A stretch of DNA of 64,000 nt from Treponema sp. (lineage in GTDB: Bacteria > Spirochaetota > Spirochaetia > Treponematales > Treponemataceae). Made by a program: the position numbers and the translations under genes. Shown here piece after piece: positions 17,304 through 26,200 of the stretch. The stretch covers positions 22,822 to 86,821 of the forward strand of contig JAKSTP010000005.1 of the NCBI GenBank assembly GCA_024402505.1. The letters run 5' to 3'. The notes under the pieces are model-generated. The model saw only the letters and a program-made list of their open reading frames with translations. It did no database searches and was not told the origin of the DNA. Each line of letters opens with the position of its first letter. Positions within the stretch are counted from its first letter, which is position 1.

Positions 17304-18442
17304 ACTGCTTCAAGAAGTGTTTCCATTTCGGCACGGGTGGTTCCAGGACCAAAGCTGAAGCGGACGGCTGTTTCACGAAGTTTTGAGTCAATGTGCATTG
17401 CTTCAAGAACCGGGCGGCTGGCTTTTTTTGCAGAACAGGCACTTCCTGTAGAAATGCAGATGTTCTTAGCGTTCAATGCACGTAGCATAACCTGTCCTGG
17501 AATATTATTGAAAGCTGCCTGAACAACGTAGGGTGAAAATTTTTCCATGTTGGAAAGTCTTGATTTTGGTAGTACTGTACAGGAACTGATTTTAGAAAGT
17601 TCATTGATGAACCATTCTGTATCTATTTTCTGTTCTTCGAATTTTTTAGTAGCAGTTTCGTTTTCTTTTCTGATAAGGTATTTTTCTAGAACCTTAGAAA
17701 AGGCAACTGCACCAAAAAGGTTTTCAGTTCCGCTGCGAATTCCGTTTTCCTGTCCGCCGCCTTTCAAAAATGGTTCAACCTTATCTTTAAGGTAAAGCAG
17801 TCCAATTCCACGAGGGCCGCAGATCTTGTGAGCCGAAAAAGCCGCACTGTCAATATCCCAGTTTTTTATATCCAGAGGAATTTTTCCTGTGGCTTGAACA
17901 CAGTCTGCGTGGATTTTAGGACAGCGCTTTCCTTTTGTAGCAGCCTTTACAGCAGCAGTAATTTCTTTTAAAGGCTGAATTACACCGGTTTCATTGTTTA
18001 CGGCCATAATACAGATAAGAAGAGTGTTGTCTGTAAGTGATGATACAACTGCTTCAGGTGTAATAATTCCTGTTTCATCGGCAGGAAGACTTTTTACCTG
18101 AAAACCACATTTGGTAAGGCTGTCGGCCATTTCCCGCAAAGCAGGATGTTCAATGTTTGAAATAAGAACAGTTCCTTTAACAGGTTTGGCAGCAACGGAA
18201 AGAAGGACAATGTGATCACTTTCGGTTCCGCCGCTGGTAAAATAAAGCTGTTCTGGTTTTACGTTTAAGGTTTCAGCACATTTTTTTCGTGCATCTTCCA
18301 GAACGGAACGGGCTTCTTTTCCAAGGTTGTGGACACTGGATGGATTTCCCCAGTTTTTCATGCTGATTTCAAGGCTTTCACGTAAGATTTCTTCATCTGA
18401 AGGGCTTGTTCCAGCCCAGTCAAAATACAGCGTTTTGTCCAT
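17273..18442 (-). CDS. nifS: NifS/IscS-type cysteine desulfurase
   Basis: PLP enzyme (389 aa) that takes sulphur from cysteine to give a persulphide for Fe-S clusters or thiolated tRNA. K206 in SAHKICGPRG binds PLP. C336 in STGSACSAKK is the active cysteine on the long flexible loop of the class I (IscS/NifS) type. NNETG and the N-terminal YFDWAGTSP are also conserved. It is separate from the sufS gene at 48.7 kb, so the organism has two desulfurases. Here no scaffold gene is adjacent, which fits a role in tRNA thiolation. aroB lies 12 bases upstream. Confidence 0.9.
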   Translation of the reverse strand: MDKTLYFDWAGTSPSDEEILRESLEISMKNWGNPSSVHNLGKEARSVLEDARKKCAETLNVKPEQLYFTSGGTESDHIVLLSVAAKPVKGTVLISNIEHPALREMADSLTKCGFQVKSLPADETGIITPEAVVSSLTDNTLLICIMAVNNETGVIQPLKEITAAVKAATKGKRCPKIHADCVQATGKIPLDIKNWDIDSAAFSAHKICGPRGIGLLYLKDKVEPFLKGGGQENGIRSGTENLFGAVAFSKVLEKYLIRKENETATKKFEEQKIDTEWFINELSKISSCTVLPKSRLSNMEKFSPYVVQAAFNNIPGQVMLRALNAKNICISTGSACSAKKASRPVLEAMHIDSKLRETAVRFSFGPGTTRAEMETLLEAVKEVAGTFNK

Positions 18443-18454
18443 TATTTTACCCGG

Positions 18455-19576
18455 TTATTTCAGAATATAAAGAATGTCTTCGTCTTCAACTTCCTGGATT
18501 ATATTTTCACAGATGTTTTTCTGAAGAATAAGACGGATTTTATTTGTTTTGTTCTTTTTGTCTTTCTGCATTGCTGTAATGAATCGTTCACCAACGCCAC
18601 CACCTGTTACTGCAGATGGAACAGGATTTGTATCCCATCCATATTTTTCCATTACTTCAAAAATTTCATCCCGGTAAGCGGCAGAACAAAGGTCCTTGTG
18701 TACGCAAAGGGCCAGTGCACGGCCCATGCCCCAGGCAACTGCTTCACCGTGGGTAACTGAACCAAGTCCTACAATGGCTTCATAGGCGTGGGCAAAAGTG
18801 TGTCCAAAATTTAAAAGTGCTCTGTCACCTCGTTCAGTAAAGTCATTTTCTACAACTTTTCCTTTTGCGTAAATACACTTTGAAATAATAGAAACAAGGG
18901 TAGATGGATCACGGGCAATAATTTTATCTGATTCGTCTTTAAACCAGCCGTAAAGTTCCTTGTCAAAAAGAAGGGCAGTTTTGAAAGCTTCTGCAAGGCC
19001 AGATTTGAACTGATTTTCTGGAAGACTTGGAATAAACTGTGTAAAGCAAAGAATTTCTTCTGCAGGAAAGAAAGTTCCAATCATGTTTTTATAGTTGTCA
19101 AAATCGCAGCCTGTTTTTCCGCCCATTGAAGCGTCTACCATTGCAAGAACAGTGGTTGGAACAAGTTTTACTCTTGCACCCCGTTTGAAAATGGAAGCTG
19201 CAAAAGCTGTAATATCACAGATAACTCCGCCACCAATTCCAACAAAGCAGTCATTACGAGAGAAGTTTTCGTTTATGGCTGATTTTACAATTTCAAGAAC
19301 AGTTTCAATAGTCTTGTATTTTTCTCCTGATCCAAGAATCAGAAGCCGGTCCTGTCCAAGAACACCGTCATCAAAACTGGCTGTAAATTCCTTCATGCAT
19401 TCAAGACTTGCTACAGTTGCATCAGTTACAAAAAAGTAGCGGGTATTATCTTTTCGTTCCTGTCCTGCCTGAAAATATGAGATTAAATCCGGTGAATCAT
19501 CACTAATATAAACGTTTGAAACGCCGGCTCCAGAATTTATCTGAGGATATTTGATTTCGAAGGATTTTGATTTCAT
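18455..19576 (-). CDS. aroB: 3-dehydroquinate synthase
   Basis: Second enzyme of the shikimate pathway: closes DAHP to 3-dehydroquinate using NAD+ and a metal (about 373 aa). Evidence is the NAD-binding GIGGGVICDITAFAAS, the PTTVLAMVDASMGGKTG block and the metal ligands in the GLAEAFK and NFGHTFAHAYE...THGEAVAWGM regions. The ATG at 19576 is preferred. A GTG/TTG-type start at 19657 would add 27 residues but overlaps the divergent promoter region. A -35/-10 pair ends nine bases before the ATG, so the leader is only a few bases long and no Shine-Dalgarno is visible. Confidence 0.92.
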   Translation of the reverse strand: MKSKSFEIKYPQINSGAGVSNVYISDDSPDLISYFQAGQERKDNTRYFFVTDATVASLECMKEFTASFDDGVLGQDRLLILGSGEKYKTIETVLEIVKSAINENFSRNDCFVGIGGGVICDITAFAASIFKRGARVKLVPTTVLAMVDASMGGKTGCDFDNYKNMIGTFFPAEEILCFTQFIPSLPENQFKSGLAEAFKTALLFDKELYGWFKDESDKIIARDPSTLVSIISKCIYAKGKVVENDFTERGDRALLNFGHTFAHAYEAIVGLGSVTHGEAVAWGMGRALALCVHKDLCSAAYRDEIFEVMEKYGWDTNPVPSAVTGGGVGERFITAMQKDKKNKTNKIRLILQKNICENIIQEVEDEDILYILK

Positions 19577-19585
19577 GATGTCACT

Positions 19586-19627
19586 ATAATACTGTTTTTT
19601 TGACTTTTTTCCAATATCTGTTATACT
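19586..19627. promoter_or_regulatory. Overlapping divergent promoters, aroB and GGDEF-EAL gene
   Basis: Minus strand: TTGGAA (19614-19609), 17-base spacer, TATTAT (19591-19586), nine bases to the aroB ATG. Plus strand: TTGACT (19600-19605), 16-base spacer, TATACT (19622-19627), twelve bases to the ATG at 19640. The two polymerase sites overlap physically, so they should compete. Both leaders would be very short. Confidence 0.6.
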
Positions 19628-19639
19628 TTTTAGAATCTT

Positions 19640-21964
19640 ATGACAGGGTTTTTGCACACCATTACAATTGGGTTTCTGCTTACTTCAGTTCTTATTCTTT
19701 CTGTTGGATTGAATATTGTCTGGAAATCGAAACATTATTGTACAAAAGATATTAGAAATATTCTTCTCATAGCCATTTTTGCATCTATTTTTCATGTATT
19801 ATCCATAGCATTTTCAAATGAAGAACTTGTTCTTCTTTTTCTTAATCTTTTTTCTGCATCTGTTTCATGGCTTGTACTTTTTTTCAAGAAATTTTCCCAT
19901 AAATATACAAAGACTACCCGGGAAGTTAAAGCTGTTGTAATCGGCTGTTATACTTATTGTATTATTGAGACAATAGCTTTTATTCTTAATACCTTTTTCC
20001 CTTTGTATTTTACTTTGAGTGCAGTTGATTTCCAGGGAGAACTTTTTTACATAATAGACAGGGGAAGATCATCACTTTACATTCTTCATTTGGCTTTCTC
20101 CTATATTTTGATTTCCTTTATCCTTCTTGAAAATATAATTGCTATTGTTACATCGCCAAAATTTTATAAACGAAAATATCTTGAAGTTCTTCTGGCTTTT
20201 ATGATTCCGGTTTTCATAGACATGGTTTACGTATTTTCCAGATTTCCGGTTGATATCTCAGTCTTTGCTTTTGGTGTAGGAGGTATAGTTCTTGCTTATT
20301 TTTCCATCTTCTATTCTCCGGCTGAAGTTAGAAGGGGCATGCTTTTTAATGTTTTTGATGATACTGAAGTAGGAGTTGTGTGCTTTGATAAAGATGGAAG
20401 TGCAATTTTCGTAAATAATCAGATTCGGGCATTGTTCAATATTCCAAAAGATTCACGAGATTATGAGAAGCTTGAAAAATATTTCATAAAATGGCAGGAA
20501 AGTAAACCAGACTGGCGTGATAACCAGGAATTTAAGTGGAACGAAACCTTTGAAATGAATGGTGAACTTCATTATTTAGAAGTTACTTTTTCAATCCTTT
20601 TAGACAGTTCGAAATTATATCTTGGCGCTTATTTTATTGTTCAGGATAACACTGATCTTATGAATAAGCTTAATGAACAGCGTTTTCTTGCATCCCATGA
20701 TTATCTTACTGGCGTTTACAACAGGGAACATTTCTATAAACAGGTTTCGGCACTTTTTGCAGAACAGCCCGACCGTGATTTTGTAATTATTACTTCAAAT
20801 ATCAAAGGATTTAAACTTGTAAACGACGTTTTCGGATCGAATGCAGGGGACAAGGTTTTGAAACAGATAGCCGATGCACTGAAGGTACTGGCAAAGGAAA
20901 GTTCAATTTATGCCCGTCTTCATGGTGACTGTTTTGTTCTTTGTATGCCTGCTGAGCGCTTTGATGAAGAAAATTTTATTAATCTTGCATACCAGTCTGT
21001 AAGTGTTGACGGCAGTGATATCTACAGGATACGAATTGCTTTAGGCGTATACAAGGTAGTCAACAAATCTCTACCTGTATCAGTAATGTGCGACCGATCT
21101 CTCCTTGCCCTTGGTTCCATTAAAAGTGATTACAGTAAATCTATTGCTTACTATTCAGATGAAATGCGGGATCATGCCATTCAGGAACAGAATATAGCAT
21201 CACTTCTTGAAAAGGCTATGGAAAAGGATCAGTTTACTATATTCCTGCAGCCTCAGGTTGATCTTAATAATAAGGTCTTTGCCTGTGAAGCTTTGGTACG
21301 TTGGTATCAGCCAGAAAAAGGACTTTGCATGCCAAACGAGTTTATCAGTGTTTTTGAAAAGACCGGAGCAATTGCTCGTCTTGATAACTGTGTCTGGGAA
21401 ATGGCCTGTAAGACCCTTAAGCGATGGAAAGAAGAAGGGCGTCCTGACTGTGCCATCTCTGTAAATATTTCGCCACGGGATTTTTATCACACAGATGTTT
21501 ATAAAGATATTACTACTCTTGTACAGAAATACGGTATTGAGCCTTCCAGATTAAACCTTGAGATTACAGAGTCTGCCATTATGATTGATCTTGAAAAGCA
21601 GCTTGAACTTATAAAAAAACTTCAGGATTTTGGCTTTAAAATTGAGATGGACGATTTTGGATCAGGTTATTCATCCTTGAATTCATTAAAAGATATTACT
21701 GTAGACATATTGAAACTTGATATGGCATTTCTTGCAACAACAAAAAATATTGACCGCAGCAAGAAAATAATCAGAATTATTCTTGAAATGGCAAAGGAAT
21801 TGAATCTTCCAGTTATTACAGAAGGTGTTGAAACCCAATCCCAGCTAGATTTTATGAAGAAAGCTGGCGGTCAGTTTTTCCAGGGGCATTATTTTTCAAA
21901 ACCTTTGTCTGTAAATGAATTTGAAGAAAAATATCTTCCTCTGAAAAAAAAATCTGAAGATTAA
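19640..21964 (+). CDS. Membrane PAS-GGDEF(degenerate)-EAL protein, probable c-di-GMP phosphodiesterase
   Basis: Signalling protein of 774 aa. Residues 1-230 hold about seven membrane helices, like the 7TM sensor unit of some histidine kinases. A PAS-like domain follows (about 235-335). The GGDEF domain (about 350-500) carries H428-G-D-C-F432 instead of GG[D/E]EF, so cyclase activity is unlikely. The EAL domain is complete: E550-A-L, SVNISPRDF, NLEITESA, MDDFGSGYS, ILKLD and EGVET. The predicted activity is hydrolysis of c-di-GMP to pGpG, perhaps tuned by the GGDEF relic binding GTP. It is a single gene and its stop overlaps the next, convergent stop. Confidence 0.9.
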   Translation: MTGFLHTITIGFLLTSVLILSVGLNIVWKSKHYCTKDIRNILLIAIFASIFHVLSIAFSNEELVLLFLNLFSASVSWLVLFFKKFSHKYTKTTREVKAVVIGCYTYCIIETIAFILNTFFPLYFTLSAVDFQGELFYIIDRGRSSLYILHLAFSYILISFILLENIIAIVTSPKFYKRKYLEVLLAFMIPVFIDMVYVFSRFPVDISVFAFGVGGIVLAYFSIFYSPAEVRRGMLFNVFDDTEVGVVCFDKDGSAIFVNNQIRALFNIPKDSRDYEKLEKYFIKWQESKPDWRDNQEFKWNETFEMNGELHYLEVTFSILLDSSKLYLGAYFIVQDNTDLMNKLNEQRFLASHDYLTGVYNREHFYKQVSALFAEQPDRDFVIITSNIKGFKLVNDVFGSNAGDKVLKQIADALKVLAKESSIYARLHGDCFVLCMPAERFDEENFINLAYQSVSVDGSDIYRIRIALGVYKVVNKSLPVSVMCDRSLLALGSIKSDYSKSIAYYSDEMRDHAIQEQNIASLLEKAMEKDQFTIFLQPQVDLNNKVFACEALVRWYQPEKGLCMPNEFISVFEKTGAIARLDNCVWEMACKTLKRWKEEGRPDCAISVNISPRDFYHTDVYKDITTLVQKYGIEPSRLNLEITESAIMIDLEKQLELIKKLQDFGFKIEMDDFGSGYSSLNSLKDITVDILKLDMAFLATTKNIDRSKKIIRIILEMAKELNLPVITEGVETQSQLDFMKKAGGQFFQGHYFSKPLSVNEFEEKYLPLKKKSED

Positions 21965-22563
21965 TATGTGCCGTCCATGGCTTCAAGGTCGGCTTTTACT
22001 TTTTTAAGGCGTTCAATTTCACGGTTCAGCATTTTTTCGTAATTAAGTTCACCGGTTTTTATGCGTTCCCGTTCATCTTCCCAGTTCTGACAGTCTGTTA
22101 TAAAAAGAAAATTGAATTTAGATTCGTTTGCCTTTTCGTACCAAAGTTTTGCTTCCTGCCAGTAGTAATATCCGGCCTGGTAACAGCTTAAGGCTTTTTC
22201 GATATTATTCAGATATTCTTCTTTCCAAGGTGCATCGTAAAAATAGGCCACTTTTTTGTCGTAAATGCGTCCCAGCCGAAGATGCTGTTCAATAAGTTTC
22301 AGGTTTATGTGCATCTGGAAAAGATACCGGTATTTTTCCCATTCTTTTTCGGTAGTAATCTTTTTTCCTGTAAACTGAGGATTACAGAAATCTGCCTGGG
22401 CTGCTTTTTCAAGCCAGTAAATGTTTTCAATGCAGTCATCAGGAAGCTGCTGGTAATGAACATGGTACAGTTTGTAATAATCTTCCTTGTATTTAACCAT
22501 GTAAGCTGGCAGGGAAGTGAGAAAAACTGCAAAAATAAGAACAGCAAGAACTGCTTTTTTCAT
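21961..22563 (-). CDS. Small exported protein, helical, unknown function
   Basis: I do not recognise this 200-residue protein. A signal peptide (MKKAVLAVLIFAVFLTSLPAY) precedes a sequence rich in Tyr, Trp, Lys and Glu that appears wholly alpha-helical (EKALSCYQAGYYYWQEAKLWYEKA). It resembles TPR or coiled-coil packing without a clean repeat. No lipobox cysteine is present. It starts seven bases after tmk and is probably co-transcribed. Its stop overlaps the stop of the GGDEF-EAL gene tail to tail. A location in the periplasm is the only supported prediction. Confidence 0.75.
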   Translation of the reverse strand: MKKAVLAVLIFAVFLTSLPAYMVKYKEDYYKLYHVHYQQLPDDCIENIYWLEKAAQADFCNPQFTGKKITTEKEWEKYRYLFQMHINLKLIEQHLRLGRIYDKKVAYFYDAPWKEEYLNNIEKALSCYQAGYYYWQEAKLWYEKANESKFNFLFITDCQNWEDERERIKTGELNYEKMLNREIERLKKVKADLEAMDGTY

Positions 22564-22570
22564 ATTTATT

Positions 22571-23173
22571 TTATCGGAGATTTTCTTCGATTACTTTTGC
22601 AATATCTTCAATGGATTTTGATGCGTCAATTCTGATAACTTTCATTTCACAGTCAGGATCATTTTCGTATCTTGAAATAACCTTGTTATACCAGTCTGCT
22701 GTGTTTTTCTGATAATCAATCTTTTCAAAAATTTCTTTTTTTTCGCCCCGTTTGTTTACCCGTTCAAGAGAGATTTCTGGATCAATTTCAAAAAAGAAAA
22801 GAATTTCTGGAAGAGGAAATGACTGGTTCAAAAGGGCTGGAAGTTCTTCTCCGCAAGATACAGACTGATAGGCAAGACTTGAAAACAGGTAGCGGTCTGA
22901 AACAACAATTTTTCCATTTTCTGTATTTTTGATGATTCCATTATCGCCGTAAAGATGTTCACATCTGTCGGCTGCAAAAAGAAAGGCCTGGGTTTTAGGA
23001 CAGGTTTTGATTTCACCCTTAAGAATTTTTCGCAAAAAAAGACCAGTTTCACCGGAAGTTGGTTCTGCGGTTTTAAGGCATTTATCCCCAAGTTTTTCTT
23101 TCAGAAGATTGATCTGAGTTGTGGTTCCGCTTCCGTCAATGCCTTCAAATACGATAAAATTCTTGAGTATCAT
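22571..23173 (-). CDS. tmk: Thymidylate kinase, P-loop lysine absent
   Basis: Phosphorylates dTMP to dTDP (200 aa from the ATG at 23173, preceded by AGGA). FEGIDGSGTTTQ at residues 9-20 is the P-loop; the normally invariant lysine (GxGKT/S) is replaced by threonine, read directly from the codon ACC. Other motifs are kept: EPTSGETG, the DRY motif in VVSDRYLFSSLAYQS and a lid with RGEKKEIFEK. The gene is otherwise intact and in an operon-like position, so it is probably functional with altered phosphate binding. The codons before 23173 lie in promoter-like sequence. Confidence 0.88.
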   Translation of the reverse strand: MILKNFIVFEGIDGSGTTTQINLLKEKLGDKCLKTAEPTSGETGLFLRKILKGEIKTCPKTQAFLFAADRCEHLYGDNGIIKNTENGKIVVSDRYLFSSLAYQSVSCGEELPALLNQSFPLPEILFFFEIDPEISLERVNKRGEKKEIFEKIDYQKNTADWYNKVISRYENDPDCEMKVIRIDASKSIEDIAKVIEENLR

Positions 23174-23239
23174 CTGTTCAATCCTGTTTTTTTTCTGCTT
23201 ATTTTTCGTTATAATAAGATATAATATATAAGAAAAGAA

Positions 23240-26200
23240 TTGAAAACTCAATCGAAAAAAATTATTAGTCTCGCAGTTTTTGCATTTCTCATTTTGCTGT
23301 CGGTTTTCGTTTCAAAACCGGTAGGGAAACTGATTTCTAATGAGTTTTCAACACTGGTTAAAACTGCCCAGGAAACGATTTATAAAAAAACTACACTTCA
23401 TGTTTCATTTACAAAGCTTTCACCATCAATTTTTTCTTCAGTAAACTTAAACGGTGTTACTGTCAGCGATGATAATGGTGAGTTAGTTGCATCTATCAAA
23501 AAAATTAAAGTGAGTTACAGTCTTTGGAATCTTATTAAAAAAAGATACGAAGATGTTGTGTCTGCAATCGTAATTGACGGTGTGGATCTTAAGGTAGAAA
23601 AACTTATTCCGGTTATTAAAAATCTTGCGGAAAAAGAAACTGACGAAAAAGAAAGCCAGCTTGATATTGATTATCTTATTACTTATTTCAAGGAAAAATT
23701 TGATATCTCCATCCCTCTCAACGTTTCTGTAAAAAATGTTTCTGTGACTTATGATAATGACCAAATTTCTGGTTCCCTTGATGTAAAAAAGATTGGACTT
23801 GTTTACACTCAGAAACGACAGCAGCTTGAAATCTCTTTGAAAAGTGTTCTTTCTGCTAAAATTAAGAAAAATGATTTTAAAATTTCTTCATCAATGAATC
23901 TGAAGGGCCTTCTTCTGAATGGACTAAATGATTCTTCACTTACTTTTACACTCAGCGATCTTCGTGCTGGAAATTATTTTTTCAATAAGTTTAATCTTAA
24001 GCTTTCTTTTTCGGATGATACATTCCATCTTGATACAATCCAGAATACATTTCCGCTTCTTGTAGACTGTTCTTATGAACTTGGAAATCGTAAACTGACA
24101 GCCCTTATAAAAACAGAAAATCTTTCCCCAAAACAGGTTTTCTCATCATCGGTTAAATCTAATTTTGCAAGTCTTCTTCAGAATCTGAACATTAATTCCA
24201 AGATAAATGCTGTTTTTGAAAAGGGAAAACTTTTATGGTCATTTGCAGCAGATGTTCTTACACCTGATGGAGAGGGCTTTAATCTTTATACAATTAAAGC
24301 AGATGGAGATGAAAGCTATTTTAATATTCAGGAACTTTCTGTAAACGGTGATAAGTACGAAGCTTCTTTGAATGCTGGGTTCGATCTTAAAAATCTTTCT
24401 TTGTCAGGTTCTGCCGAAGTTCCAAAAATCTTTCTTCCAAACGGAACACTTATTTCTACAGAATTGTATTTTGATCCTTTGGATAAAGGTTTTATGGTCT
24501 TTATTCCTCAGGTTTTTATTGATGACAAGGTTTTTACAGCTATCCAGATTAATGTTCTTCCAAATAACGATTCCGTTGACTTTACTTTTGAAGCCTATGA
24601 TTATTCTCATTACGAAAATGAAGAACCTTCCAGAATTGCCATTGACGGAAGCTATCTTTTTTCTTCCGGATTTGTACAGTCTTCACTTTCTGTAAACAGT
24701 TTTTATCTTGATTCAGTTCTGACTACAGCCTGTAAATTCCTTCCTTACGAAACTTCTGGAAAACTTCTGGGATATTCTTCAAATCTTTCCACATTCATGT
24801 TTTCTTCGGATGCCTATTTTACAACTGATTTCAGTACTTTTTCTTACAATGTACCTTATATCCTTGTTGCAAATACCGCAAGAGATAATCAGGCTCTTAT
24901 GGCAAGCATCAACGGAAATGAAATGAACATGTCTTTGAATGATATGAATCTTGTTATAGGCAAAAATTCCTTCCGTTCATCCTTTAATCTTGATTTTGAT
25001 CCTTCAAGCAGCGATATGTTCTTCCAGTGTGATTTCAGCGCATTCAATATTCCTTATCATTTCAGTGGAAACTACATTCAGAATGCACTTCATATTTCTG
25101 GCGATTACAATCTTGCCTTTGATATTTTCCTTGACGGACTTTCAAATGCAGAAAATCCTTCACTTTATGGTTCACTTATTGCTGATTCTTTGCCAATTCC
25201 TGTTCTTGACCACACATTTACTGCCACTTTTGATACAAGTTTCTCTTACAATAAGGAGCAGGGGCCTGAAGTTCAGATTGTAAGATTTGAAATGGATGAG
25301 GCTTCCGGAAAAGTATCTGCAAATCCTCATATTTTCATTTCTGGAACAGGTACCCGTTACGGAGCTCAGCTTAATGAAATTTCTTATTCAGATCTTTACT
25401 CTGTTTTGAACGGAAACGCTGACGTTTTCGTAAACCAGGACAATGGAATATTCCACAGCGTTGGCCTGAACTTAAATCTCTTAAATCAGGTTACCGATGA
25501 ATCACTTTCAGTTCTTCTGAATGCATCAAATCCTGAAGGACTTCCTTTCAGCCTGGATGCTTTCCGCCACAATTATTATTTTGACTGTGAAATTGCCGCA
25601 AACAACATGAGCCTGAACCGATGGACTTACGTAAATAACGAAAATAACGCTGTTACGGCTTCTGTTTCCTTTACAGGAACTCTTGAACATCCTTATGTGG
25701 GCGTAAATATTGAAAACTGTTCTGCTTATTTCAACGGTTATATCGCAAAACTTTCCGGTGCTGCATATCTTGAAGATGATCTTCTTACTGCCGACAGCTT
25801 CTCTTTGAACTATAACAATATTCTTTTTGCCTTGAACAAACTGGATTTTTCAATGAGCAGTTTTACCGGCGAAATGGAAGGAACTTTACTTACAGAAGTT
25901 TCCCGTAAGGACGTTGATATTCCTATAAATATAAGACTTTATGACGCTGTAAAAGAGCAGGGTAAGTTTATTCCACAGTCTTTCGCACTCAATCTTTCCT
26001 GTCCAAACCTTGGTGGTTCTTTCTTTAAAAAACAGACATCCTTCTTCATTGATGCAAGAAAATATGGTGACCTTTTTACCTTCAGTTCAAGCAGCAATAT
26101 GGGATTAAACGGTATTTACAATTCTTTAACAAATGAAGTTAACGCAGAACTTTCTTCAGATGGGTTCCTTTCCCTGAATGCTTCAGGACTTATTTCTGAA

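Noticed and set aside
23174..23251. N-terminal extension of thymidylate kinase (26 residues) from an upstream start at 23251
   Set aside because: It is Asn/Lys/Ile-rich low-complexity sequence in the divergent intergenic region, and AGGA precedes the ATG at 23173.
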